From Actinomyces sp. B33 (GTDB lineage: Bacteria > Actinomycetota > Actinomycetes > Actinomycetales > Actinomycetaceae), in the NCBI RefSeq assembly GCF_028437565.1, contig NZ_JAMRYR010000001.1, positions 248,001 to 312,000 on the forward strand: a DNA stretch of 64,000 bases. Reading direction: 5' to 3'. Shown here piece after piece: positions 42,328 through 51,224 of this stretch (position 1 is the first letter of the stretch; the number at the start of each line of letters is the position of its first letter). A model generated the notes under the pieces. That model was not told where the DNA came from and made no database searches. It worked only from the letters and a program-made list of their open reading frames with translations. The position numbers and the translations under genes were made by a program.

Positions 42328-43557
42328 CTATGCGAAAATCCCGAGGCCCTCGCCCAGCAACGACGCGACGATCGGCGCGAGCCCGAGCGCGAGGAAAGCG
42401 GGCAGCAGGAGGATCCCCAGGGGCACGACCATGCGAACCCCCAGCTCCTCGGCACTGGCCCGGGCGTCCGCCGCACGGCGCCCACGGATCTGAGAGGCCG
42501 CCCGGCGTAGCAGGGGAACGGGCGAGGCCCCGTCCTCCCACGCCGGCTGGAGGGCGTCGGCAAGAGCCCCGACAACCTCGGGAGCCTCATCCCAAGCCCT
42601 CGCCCAGCCCACTCCATAACGCAGCTCCACCCCGATCCGAGAGACCTCCGGATCCCCGATCGCAGTCCCCAGGGCCTCGACGGTCCGAGGGATCGACGCC
42701 CCCGATTCGATGCCCGCGACCCCCAGGTCGCAGATGATCGCCGAATCCACGTGCTCGCTCGACGCGCGAATACGGGCGAGCATCCGCCTGGACACGGCAT
42801 GACCGCCGAGGAGGCTCGCCACACCGACGAGGCCGCACGCGCCGCCCGCCCCTCCTCCGGTGAAGAAACCCCAGGGGTCGGCACCCATAGCCCACGCCGC
42901 GCTCAACGCGATCAGGGGCAGGGACGTGAGGATGCGCGCGGAAGCCACGGGGCCCGCGCTGGCGACCCTCCGGGCGTCCTCGGCGGCCTCGGATTCATCG
43001 ACCCCATCCGCGACGGTGTTCAGGATCTCCGCCAGGGGCGCGCCAAGAGCGCGGGTGAAGACGCAGGCCGCTGCAACGGCCCGGGCGGCGCGCCTGCGGG
43101 CGGCCCCGGCAGGCCCTCGCGAGCGCAGCGCCTCGACGACGCCGGCCAGCGAACGGGCACTCAACGCACAGGGACTCCTCGACAAATCGCGTATCACCAC
43201 GGGCACCCCGTCCTCGTCGAGCCCGGTGAACGACGGCTCGAGCCCGGCCCTCTCCCATGCGGCCCGCCACGCCGTCTCGACGGGAGCGCCGGCGTCCAGA
43301 CGGGCGGAAACCTCCGCGACGAGCAGGGCCAAACGCCCCCCTTCGGGCGGCCCCGGCAGTCGTCCTCGCCTTCCTCGCCGGCCGACAGCGCGAAGAGCCC
43401 GGTACGGGCGTCCAAGGCCCGGGAGCGGCCGGTCCCAAGACCCGCCCCCGCCTCCCCTCCTCCACGCGTCGACCACTCGCCTGCGCCGCGCATGATCGAC
43501 GAGACGGATCATCCCCAGCGCCCAGGCCGACAGCGCGGCGATCCACACCCCGATCAC
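42328..43557 (-). CDS. Fused TadB-TadC-like type II secretion F membrane protein
   Basis: 409 aa. Two type II secretion F-like halves are visible: LVAEVSARLDAGAPVETAWRA plus FTRALGAPLAEILNTVADGV, then after two TM helices RRMLARIRASSEHVDSAIICDLGVAGIESG, ending in TM helices. Tuberculosis-type loci encode TadB and TadC separately (Rv3658c, Rv3657c); here one frame covers both. GTG 43557 overlaps the tadA stop (GTGA) and has GGGGAGG 4 nt upstream, so I prefer it to the longer frame from 43602. It forms the inner-membrane platform for pilus assembly. Confidence 0.8.
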   Translation of the reverse strand: MIGVWIAALSAWALGMIRLVDHARRRRVVDAWRRGGGGGSWDRPLPGLGRPYRALRAVGRRGRRGRLPGPPEGGRLALLVAEVSARLDAGAPVETAWRAAWERAGLEPSFTGLDEDGVPVVIRDLSRSPCALSARSLAGVVEALRSRGPAGAARRRAARAVAAACVFTRALGAPLAEILNTVADGVDESEAAEDARRVASAGPVASARILTSLPLIALSAAWAMGADPWGFFTGGGAGGACGLVGVASLLGGHAVSRRMLARIRASSEHVDSAIICDLGVAGIESGASIPRTVEALGTAIGDPEVSRIGVELRYGVGWARAWDEAPEVVGALADALQPAWEDGASPVPLLRRAASQIRGRRAADARASAEELGVRMVVPLGILLLPAFLALGLAPIVASLLGEGLGIFA

Positions 43558-45236
43558 GAGGCCTCCCCGCGGCGAAGCGGCGGATCGCCGATCGGGAGCC
43601 ACAACCTCCCAACGGGACGCCCCGCGCGCCCAAGCCCCTCCCTCTCGAAGACCAAGACCGCCTCGCCCACTACGGGATGCCCCGCGCGCCCAGGCCCCTC
43701 CCCGCCAGGGGCCAGAGCCGCATGATTCGTCCCATCCCCCGGGACGACCCGCGCCTCGGATCCGAATGCGCAGGACACCCCCGGCGGGCGCCCGGCCCCC
43801 GCCTCGCCCAGGCGGCTCGCCGCACCGCCGACATCGGCCTCGTCAATCCCCCCGCCAGTGCTCGCCCCGCCGGGAATATCCCCGCCAGCCCCGGCCCCAC
43901 CGATCCCGCCGGCATCGAGGCCGAGCCGACGAGCCAGTCGCTCCCACCCGGGTCCACGTCGAACATCCCCCTCCGGCGAGACCCGCACCGCGAGCTCGCA
44001 CCCAAGTCCCGCACCCTCCCGGACGAGCACTCCCACCTCGGCGACCCACCGGCCCGGCCCCTGATCCCCGGCGCGCCGAGGACGGCGCCTCATGTGGACG
44101 ACGGCGTCGAACGCCGCCACGGCCTGGGCGCTGACCGCCGCCTCACCGAGCCCCGCCAGCGCCCCGAGCGCCTGGAGCCTGGCGGGCACCTCATCGGCTC
44201 CGTTGGCGTGGATCGTCGCCCCCCCGTCATGGCCGGTGTTGAGGGCGGTGAGGACCTCGCGGACCTCTGGGCCCCGGCATTCGCCGAGGACCAGGCGGTC
44301 GGGCCTCATCCGCATGGCGGCGCGGACCAGGTCGGCGAGGGTGACGGCCCCGGCGCCCTGGACATTCGCCCTCCGCTCTCGCAGGTTGACGACGTGCGGA
44401 TGAACGGGCCGCAGCTCCGTGACCTCCTCGATGCACACGATCCTCTCGTCCGGTGGGACGAGGGAGAGGAGCGAGGCGAGCAGCGTCGTCTTACCGGAGC
44501 CGGTGGCCCCGGAGACGAGGACGTTCGCCCTGCGGTCGACGAGGGCGCGCAGGACCCGTCCGATGAGGGGCGCGCACGTGCCGTCGGCCTCCATGTCGGC
44601 GAGGGACAGCCCGCCCGAGCGGCTCGTCCGCAGCGAGATCAGCGGTCCGGCGGCGGACAGGGGCGGCAGGACCGCGTGAAGTCGGATGCCTCCCGGCAGG
44701 GTCGCGTCGACGATGGGACTGGCCTCGTCGAGACGATCCCCGCAAGCCGCAGCCATGTGGATCGCCAAGGAGCGCACGTCGTCGTCGGTCCCCAGATCGA
44801 GGTCCGCGCGTTCGAGCCCTCCTCCTCGATCGATCCACGCCTGGGAGCCGTTGACGAGGACATCCGTGATGCTCGGGTCGGCCAGGACGGGGGCGAGGAC
44901 GGGGCCAAGCCCTCGGGAGAGAGCGCGGACGCGGGTCAGGCTGTCGGCCATCTCGTCGAGTCCCGCGCCGGCCCGGGCGCCGTCGCGCACGGCGTCGGCG
45001 AGGCTCTCGCCTCGGGCCAGGGCCCGTAACGCCCGGGATTCCTCGGGGGAGGCCTCCCGGGCGGACTCGCGCGAAGCGGGAGGGGTCGAGGAGTCGAGCG
45101 GGGACGCGGGGGAAGCGCCCCGGGAGCGACTCGGCCCGGGGGCGGTCCCGGACGATCCGGGGTCCCATCGGACGGGGAGGCGGCGCGGGGGAGAGCCGCC
45201 GCGGCGAGGCCGCGAGTCCAGGAGGCGCCCGATCAT
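43554..45236 (-). CDS. tadA: TadA/CpaF-type secretion ATPase
   Basis: 560 aa. Hexameric ATPase powering Flp pilus assembly. DPSITDVLVNGSQAWIDRGG, Walker A VSGATGSGKTTLL, Walker B RMRPDRLVLGECRGPEV and the NTGHDGGATIHANGADEVPAR box are all present. After about residue 420 there is a roughly 140-residue extension rich in Gly, Ala and Arg that the core family lacks. ATG 45236 overlaps the ssd stop by 4 bp, fixing the start. The protein is cytoplasmic and membrane-associated through TadBC. Confidence 0.92.
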   Translation of the reverse strand: MIGRLLDSRPRRGGSPPRRLPVRWDPGSSGTAPGPSRSRGASPASPLDSSTPPASRESAREASPEESRALRALARGESLADAVRDGARAGAGLDEMADSLTRVRALSRGLGPVLAPVLADPSITDVLVNGSQAWIDRGGGLERADLDLGTDDDVRSLAIHMAAACGDRLDEASPIVDATLPGGIRLHAVLPPLSAAGPLISLRTSRSGGLSLADMEADGTCAPLIGRVLRALVDRRANVLVSGATGSGKTTLLASLLSLVPPDERIVCIEEVTELRPVHPHVVNLRERRANVQGAGAVTLADLVRAAMRMRPDRLVLGECRGPEVREVLTALNTGHDGGATIHANGADEVPARLQALGALAGLGEAAVSAQAVAAFDAVVHMRRRPRRAGDQGPGRWVAEVGVLVREGAGLGCELAVRVSPEGDVRRGPGWERLARRLGLDAGGIGGAGAGGDIPGGASTGGGIDEADVGGAASRLGEAGAGRPPGVSCAFGSEARVVPGDGTNHAALAPGGEGPGRAGHPVVGEAVLVFEREGLGRAGRPVGRLWLPIGDPPLRRGEAS

Positions 45237-46258
45237 CGTTCGCCCCTGGACGGGTCGGCGATCCAGCCGGCGAGGCTCGCGCCGGCGGCGGCCTCCCAGA
45301 TCCGGTGGAGTTCCCTGCGGGCACGACGTCCGCCGGTGAGGCGCGACGCCATCCCCCTGCTGGTGGGTCGGGTGCGCAGCAGCGGGTGCCTGATGAACGT
45401 CGCGTCGAGCCCCAGCCCGAGGCACCCGGAGGGGCGCGAGGCGGTGGTGGCGACGACCAGCCGACCGGGCGCCGGCAGACGCGTCGTGGAGGCGGCGAGG
45501 GATGCGTCGGTGTCGCCGTCTCCCCTGCCGACGAGGACGACGAGGTCGGCGCGGGCTCGCGCGAGCGATCGGGCAGGCGCCGACCAACGACCGGCGTCGA
45601 TGACGATCCCCCGCCCGCCTCCCCCGTTCGCTGTGGTCCTCAGATGGTCGAGGGCGGCGTCGATGACGGGGATGGTTCTCGGGTCGGCGCAGGTCGCAGC
45701 CGATGAGGAGTCCGCGGATAGGACCCGGGAGGCCCCCATTTCCGGGAGCCGCTCGATGATCGCGGCTGGGAATGAGGACTCTCCGGGGTCGAGGTCTGCC
45801 CAGGTGAGGCATCCGTGGTCGACCTCGTCGGCCTGGAGGACCCCTGGGGCGTCGCCCGAGGCATCGATGAGGACCGAGGGGGCGGTGCGGGCCAGGCCCC
45901 GGGCGAGAAGGGTCGTTCCTGCTCCCCCGTGCCATCCGGCGACGAGAATCGTCGTGGGAACGGGAGAAACGCCTGGTGGTCGTCGACGTGCGCTCGCTGC
46001 GATGGCGTCGACGAGGAGCGCCTCGTCTCCGGGGATGCGGAACTGGCCGGCTGCTCCGACACGGATCGTCGGCGCTCCCGTATTCGTTTTCGTCGGGCGC
46101 GCGAGTTCGTCTCCGGTGATGATGAGGTCGGCGGCATCGGCCTCGTCGACCAAGGTCCCTCCGGCGAGGGAGACGAGGTCTCGCACGTGGCTGTCAGTCA
46201 TCGGATCCGCATTGATGACGAGAATCCGGGGGCCCGGGGGCTCGACGTGATCGGTCAT
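45233..46258 (-). CDS. ssd: Septum-site/CpaE-like MinD-family protein (Ssd)
   Basis: 341 aa. N-terminal receiver-like region (ILVINADPMTDSHVRDLVSLAGG) followed by a deviant Walker A in VAGWHGGAGTTLLARGLAR. It matches M. tuberculosis Rv3660c (Ssd) and CpaE, which place Tad pilus machinery or affect septum formation. The Lys of the classical signature (KGGxGKT) is replaced: HGGAGTT lacks the P-loop Lys, so ATP hydrolysis may be impaired. First gene of the Tad operon. Confidence 0.85.
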   Translation of the reverse strand: MTDHVEPPGPRILVINADPMTDSHVRDLVSLAGGTLVDEADAADLIITGDELARPTKTNTGAPTIRVGAAGQFRIPGDEALLVDAIAASARRRPPGVSPVPTTILVAGWHGGAGTTLLARGLARTAPSVLIDASGDAPGVLQADEVDHGCLTWADLDPGESSFPAAIIERLPEMGASRVLSADSSSAATCADPRTIPVIDAALDHLRTTANGGGGRGIVIDAGRWSAPARSLARARADLVVLVGRGDGDTDASLAASTTRLPAPGRLVVATTASRPSGCLGLGLDATFIRHPLLRTRPTSRGMASRLTGGRRARRELHRIWEAAAGASLAGWIADPSRGER

Positions 46259-46410
46259 CCCCCTAGTGGATCAGGACGGGGATTCCGGGCGCGAGCTCGA
46301 TGCCCTTGCCTGTGGACAACGCCGTCCTCGTACCGTCTGTGCATAATCCGCGCCCGGGCCCCTTTTCCCCGATCCTCCTCCTCCGCGCTCCGCCCTCCCC
46401 CCCCTTCATT

Positions 46411-46474
46411 CATTTCCCCCGAAAACGAACATTTCCCACCAAAAACAGGGCCAAAAATTCGTTTTCCGGGGAAA
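46411..46474 (+). repeat. Dispersed repeat element, copy 3 (intact, left flank of CRISPR locus)
   Basis: 64 bp identical to copy 4. Left arm TTTCCCCCGAAAACGAA and right arm TTCGTTTTCCGGGGAAA pair at 16 of 17 positions around a loop of about 28 nt that contains a second CATTTCCC. It lies 26 nt from the distal CRISPR repeat. The remainder of the gap 46259-46410 shows no recognisable signal. Confidence 0.9.
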
Positions 46475-46500
46475 TTGCGGACGGTCTTGGATAGGCCATT

Positions 46501-49090
46501 AATCCGTCCCCGCGTGAGCGGGGAAGACCTCCACGCTTTTTGGGCGAAAAACTGCAACGCGGGCTCATCCCCGCGTGAGCGGGGAACACGGTGGTCACTG
46601 GGTGTCCTCGATGATGGTGGGGGGCTCATCCCCGCGTGAGCGGGGAACACAGACCAGCACCGCGAGCAGGGATCGGGCCTTGGGGCTCATCCCCGCGTGA
46701 GCGGGGAACACGGGCCGGCGCCCTAGCTGGCCTTCGGGCCCTCGGGCTCATCCCCGCGTGAGCGAGGAACACATGCGGGTGGGCTGGAATTTACGCGAGG
46801 CGTTGGGCTCATCCCCGCGTGAGCGGGGAACATCGGCTCGCGGTGGTGATGCGTTGTTCCATGTCGGGCTCATCCCCGCGTGAGCGGGGAACACTGCGGG
46901 GGTGAATGCCCGCTCTTGACGGGAGCGGGCTCATCCCCGCGTGAGCGGGGAACACACGGCCAGGGCCCGAGAATTCGCCCACGAGTGAGGCTCATCCCCG
47001 CGTGAGCGGGGAACACACCACAGGTAAGCACATGCGGAACACCTCCGACGGCTCATCCCCGCGTGAGCGGGGAACACGCAGCATGCCTTTGGCGACGTAG
47101 GAGCGTAGCGGGCTCATCCCCGCGTGAGCGGGGAACACCCCCACCCCCTCAGTGATGTCGTAGGCGGTGAGGGCTCATCCCCGCGTGAGCGGGGAACACG
47201 AGTAGCCGAGGGTGCGGGCGAGTTTCGATGTGGGCTCATCCCCGCGTGAGCGGGGAACACTGGTGATCTGCGCGGGAGAGACGACTCGCAGAGGGCTCAT
47301 CCCCGCGTGAGCGGGGAACACCTGGCGACAGGGTCACTGTCAGCGACTGGCTGGGGCTCATCCCCGCGTGAGCGGGGAACACCAACTACACGTTGACCCA
47401 GGCCGGCGGCTCTCGGGCTCATCCCCGCGTGAGCGGGGAACACGACATCCAATCCACGTCTGCGGCCCTGACCCAGGGCTCATCCCCGCGTGAGCGGGGA
47501 ACACGCGACGGGGGCGGTCTGGTATGGGCTTGCTTTGGGCTCATCCCCGCGTGAGCGGGGAACACGTGGAGGCCCCCTCCTTCTTCTTTTTCGTTGTGGG
47601 CTCATCCCCGCGTGAGCGGGGAACACGAGCTGTCCGATGACCGGACCCTTGAAGAGTCCGGCTCATCCCCGCGTGAGCGGGGAACACATGCGCTGGCCGG
47701 CGGCCACCAAAGGCAGCGGGGGCTCATCCCCGCGTGAGCGGGGAACACGTATTCCTCATAGGCAGCCAAGGCCCGATCGCGGGCTCATCCCCGCGTGAGC
47801 GGGGAACACCAGGTATCGCTCTGTCATCTCTTCCCCCAGGAGGGCTCATCCCCGCGTGAGCGGGGAACACGGCGTGATCGACGGCAATCCCCAACCGGGA
47901 CGGGGCTCATCCCCGCGTGAGCGGGGAACACGGGGTCTTGTGGCTGGGCGAGCTGCTGTCCGAGGGCTCATCCCCGCGTGAGCGGGGAACACCGGCCCGA
48001 ATCCCGGTTTGTCCCCCCTTGCACGGGCTCATCCCCGCGTGAGCGGGGAACACGGCAGCCGTGGCGAGGAGGACGGTGCTCATTGGGGCTCATCCCCGCG
48101 TGAGCGGGGAACACGTAAGTCGAGCGTTGTTTGGCTCATGGTCTGGGGGCTCATCCCCGCGTGAGCGGGGAACACTGACCTTCAGCGTGGCATCGAGCGC
48201 GCCGGACGGGCTCATCCCCGCGTGAGCGGGGAACACTTGCGCTGAATCGTCTCCAACGACTCCCCGGCGGGCTCATCCCCGCGTGAGCGGGGAACACTCC
48301 TCGTTGGTCGCCACGGCCACGAGCGCCGGCGGCTCATCCCCGCGTGAGCGGGGAACACAAGCGGGGCCAGTGGCAAGAGTCGGCTCCGGTGGGCTCATCC
48401 CCGCGTGAGCGGGGAACACGTAGAGTGGGCTCCGGTTGAGCCGCTGGACCCGGGCTCATCCCCGCGTGAGCGGGGAACACACGATCCCCGCGGCCTTGGC
48501 TCTGTCGTGTGCGGGCTCATCCCCGCGTGAGCGGGGAACACCCCCCACCCAGAGTTGCTTCTGGGTGGGGGCGGGGCTCATCCCCGCGTGAGCGGGGAAC
48601 ACGGAGGCCGTCGGCTACGAGGTGACGCTGTCGTGGGCTCATCCCCGCGTGAGCGGGGAACACACCGTGGGGTCGCTGGAAGGCGTGGTGTCCGGGGGCT
48701 CATCCCCGCGTGAGCGGGGAACACAGCGGCGCAGCCCACCCGCCCGGAACCGGTGCCGGCTCATCCCCGCGTGAGCGGGGAACACCCCAACGGCCCCCAC
48801 GTCGTGCGCGCCAGGGCGGGCTCATCCCCGCGTGAGCGGGGAACACGTCCTCCCCGGAGTCCTGGACGTTCGCGATGTTGGCTCATCCCCGCGTGAGCGG
48901 GGAACACGCCCATAAGGGACGGCTGTGGATGTCTGACGTGGGCTCATCCCCGCGTGAGCGGGGAACACAAGGACCACGGGGGCGCCGGCGCTGCGGATGA
49001 GGGCTCATCCCCGCGTGAGCGGGGAACACATTCGTATATGCCCAGAAACACCAAAGCGCCGGGGCTCATCCCCGCGTGAGCGGGGAACAC
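46501..49090 (-). CRISPR. Type I-E CRISPR array: 43 repeats of 28 bp, 42 spacers of 33 bp
   Basis: Repeats on the plus strand read GGCTCAT, then hairpin CCCCGC-GTGA-GCGGGG, then AACAC. In crRNA orientation (minus strand) they are GTGTTCCCCGC...GGGGATGAGCC, a standard I-E repeat. First and last repeat starts (46501, 49063) differ by exactly 42 x 61 nt. The copy at 46501-46528 is degenerate (about six changes), marking the leader-distal end. The fifth (46745) has one G-to-A change. Transcription runs from the cas2 side leftwards, continuing the direction of the cas operon. Confidence 0.99.
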
Positions 49091-49108
49091 ACTTCGTGAT
49101 CAGGAATT
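49091..49108 (-). promoter_or_regulatory. Very short leader between cas2 and the first repeat
   Basis: Only 18 nt (AT-rich on its cas2 side) separate the cas2 stop codon from the leader-proximal repeat. The remaining leader functions (promoter, adaptation signals) must lie inside the 3' end of cas2, or the array is transcribed by read-through. Confidence 0.5.
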
Positions 49109-49513
49109 TTAACGCCCCTGTCGATCAGATCTTGGGAAACCTCGCCGAGCCCTCCGCCTCCTCTCAAAATCGCTGATACCCGGGCGGCCTCGACGCTCCC
49201 CATCCCCCAGCAGCTGTTCGGGAGCCACCTGCTCCCCCACAACATTCGGCCTGACCATCAGCCTCAATCCTTCGAAATCTCTCGGCTCCCAAGGATCCCC
49301 CGCAATGAGAAAAGACAAACCCTGTTCATTGGCGGCACGGAAAACCATGATCGCCCGACCCGCCCCGATACCCTCCTCGACGATTCCCCATAGCTGCTCG
49401 CGCACCCTCGCACTGAGATTCCCAACGAACACCCCCGGGGAAATCTCCAAAAGCCACCGCGTGACATGCCCCCGAAGCCCATCGGGAACCGCGGACAGGA
49501 CAAGCACGATCAC
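49109..49513 (-). CDS. cas2: Type I-E CRISPR-associated endoribonuclease Cas2e, C-terminally extended
   Basis: 134 aa. VIVLVLSAVPDGLRGHVTRWLLEISPGVFVGNLSARVRE and DPWEPRDFEGLRLMVRP are the Cas2e (CasF) signatures. With Cas1 it forms the integrase that adds spacers. GTG 49513 lies inside the cas1 stop (GTGA overlap). Cas2e proteins usually end shortly after the MxRP motif (about 95-110 aa). Here about 40 more residues, very Arg-rich (ERRRRARRGFPRSDRQGR), run almost to the array, so the gene's 3' end occupies the leader. Confidence 0.9.
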   Translation of the reverse strand: MIVLVLSAVPDGLRGHVTRWLLEISPGVFVGNLSARVREQLWGIVEEGIGAGRAIMVFRAANEQGLSFLIAGDPWEPRDFEGLRLMVRPNVVGEQVAPEQLLGDGERRGRPGISDFERRRRARRGFPRSDRQGR

Positions 49514-50469
49514 CGTTCGTCCCTCGTCGAGTAGGAAATCCCTGCCGGGACGGAAGTCGCCTCGTCCTCCCACAAACGCACATCGTCCACGTCGAGATCA
49601 TCCTCCTCGACGTCCCCCTCGATCGCCGCAGAGAGAAGATCCTTAATATCCCTGACCGACCTTTCCAGGATTCGCTCCTGACGAATCGCATCCCTCATCC
49701 GCCGTCGGGTCTCCTCGCCGACACCGGCTTCGAAATCCTCCGAGGCCACGTCGAAAGCAACGGGAATCGACAGATCCGCCTTGTACAGATCGGCGATGTC
49801 GTAGACGAACGACCTGTAGTTCCCCGTGTGGACGAAACCCAATCCAGGCGAGCACCCCAGAGCGACGACGACCGCATGGATCACGCCGTACAACGCGCTG
49901 TTGGCTGCCGACAGGCACTTGTTGACGACCGACCCCGACTCGAAGTCGTCCGGATCGTACTCGCGACGATCCCACTCGACGCCGGTCCGTCGTGCGTTCT
50001 CCCTGTACAGGCGCCTCACCCGCGCGCCCTCCCGGCCCCGCAGCTGCTGCATGCTCAGGGCCGCCACGTTCTCACCCCGGAAACGCATGAGATACATCCT
50101 CCGCGCCACCGACAGGCGCATGGCCGGATCGCTGACCGCACGGGCCTGAGCCTCCAGGAGCCGTGATGACCGTGAGGGCGGGGAACCGTGGGCGTAGTAC
50201 CGCACCCCGTTCTCCCCCACCCACACCGCCGTCGACCCGCTTTCTGCCAGGAGCGACACCGCGCTATGAGTGATCCTCACGCCCGGCCCCATCATCAGAA
50301 CCGATAGGGCTGCCGCCGGCACATGCGCGACTCCTCGCGAGTCCGTCACTGTGATGGCGTTGGAATCCCGGTGGACGACGCACCTCTCGACGTACAGGAA
50401 GGTCAGTCGGTCGCGGACTCGAACCAGGGCCTTCGGATCCGGCGGCCGCGCACCGGGTAGGGCGTTCAT
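49510..50469 (-). CDS. cas1: Type I-E CRISPR-associated integrase Cas1e
   Basis: 319 aa. Spacer integrase, works as a Cas1-Cas2 complex. TFLYVERCVVHRDSNAITV begins the beta-sandwich domain. The C-terminal helical domain holds SVVNKCLSAANSALYGV, GFVHTGNYRSFVYDIADLYK with the metal-binding His and Asp, and an upstream Glu. A C-terminal acidic tail (EGDVEEDDLDVDD) is present. Overlaps cas6e and cas2 by 4 bp each. Confidence 0.96.
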   Translation of the reverse strand: MNALPGARPPDPKALVRVRDRLTFLYVERCVVHRDSNAITVTDSRGVAHVPAAALSVLMMGPGVRITHSAVSLLAESGSTAVWVGENGVRYYAHGSPPSRSSRLLEAQARAVSDPAMRLSVARRMYLMRFRGENVAALSMQQLRGREGARVRRLYRENARRTGVEWDRREYDPDDFESGSVVNKCLSAANSALYGVIHAVVVALGCSPGLGFVHTGNYRSFVYDIADLYKADLSIPVAFDVASEDFEAGVGEETRRRMRDAIRQERILERSVRDIKDLLSAAIEGDVEEDDLDVDDVRLWEDEATSVPAGISYSTRDER

Positions 50470-51224
50470 GGCCGGGCGAGGGTCAAGAGACCAGCGCCGT
50501 AGCCCTTCGCCCTGCCGATGCCGTTGACCAGTGCTCGGCGCAGCGCCTGCGGGTCGACGACGCTGAGGACCCCTTCGAAGGTCGCGATATTCAACGTCAC
50601 CTGATCCGCCCCGTCATCGCGCCGTCGGATGAATCTCTCGTGTCGACGATCGACGAGGCCCACCAGCAGCGCCTCGCCGTCACGGCGCTCCCCGTCGTCA
50701 GCGACCATCGTTGGGAGGTCCCCGCCGATCTCTTTCGCCGTCGGGATCGCGAATCCATTGGGAGCGGCCCGATCGAGCAGCCACTTCGTCTGCTGCGCGA
50801 CGGTGACGTGCCCGAGGATCTTCTCCTCGCCCTTGCGCCCTCTCTGGTCGCTCTGGCGGAATGTGGGGTTCACCGTGATGCGGAACCCCCATCGCTGTCC
50901 TTTCCGCAACGAGTTGAGGAAATCGTCGGTGCGTTTGATGGCGACGCCGCCGTCGACTTCGTATCCGGCCTGTTCGACGATCCCAGCGGGGTCGGGGGGC
51001 GCTGGGCTGGAGATGTACAGGGCGAGGGCGGGACCGCGATCCGCCCGCGACGCGGTTCGACCACCCGGACGGTCGAGCCTCCACAGCACGCGCCCTTCCC
51101 CTGCCCCCTCGAATGCCCCGGGCGGGAAACTGCCGAGGACGGCGGCGTGCATCCGCTGGGGGGAGGCCACCAGATACCGGCATCCCCTCCGGTAGGGATT
51201 GAGGTAGATGCGGGTGAGGTACAT
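50466..51224 (-). CDS. cas6e: crRNA-processing endoribonuclease Cas6e (CasE/Cse3)
   Basis: 252 aa. Two ferredoxin-like folds. The N-terminal MYLTRIYLNP and catalytic His26 in SPQRMHAAVLGSF are as in characterised Cse3. The C-terminal glycine-rich loop RALVNGIGRAKGYGAGLLTLARP contacts RNA. It cuts after the GGGG side of the repeat hairpin to leave the AUGAGCC handle and stays on the crRNA in Cascade. Its ATG overlaps the cas5 stop (TGATG). Confidence 0.95.
   Translation of the reverse strand: MYLTRIYLNPYRRGCRYLVASPQRMHAAVLGSFPPGAFEGAGEGRVLWRLDRPGGRTASRADRGPALALYISSPAPPDPAGIVEQAGYEVDGGVAIKRTDDFLNSLRKGQRWGFRITVNPTFRQSDQRGRKGEEKILGHVTVAQQTKWLLDRAAPNGFAIPTAKEIGGDLPTMVADDGERRDGEALLVGLVDRRHERFIRRRDDGADQVTLNIATFEGVLSVVDPQALRRALVNGIGRAKGYGAGLLTLARP

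Noticed and set aside
46259-46500. Considered as the CRISPR leader
   Set aside because: The adjacent repeat is the degenerate one and repeat orientation points the other way; the leader belongs at the cas2 side.
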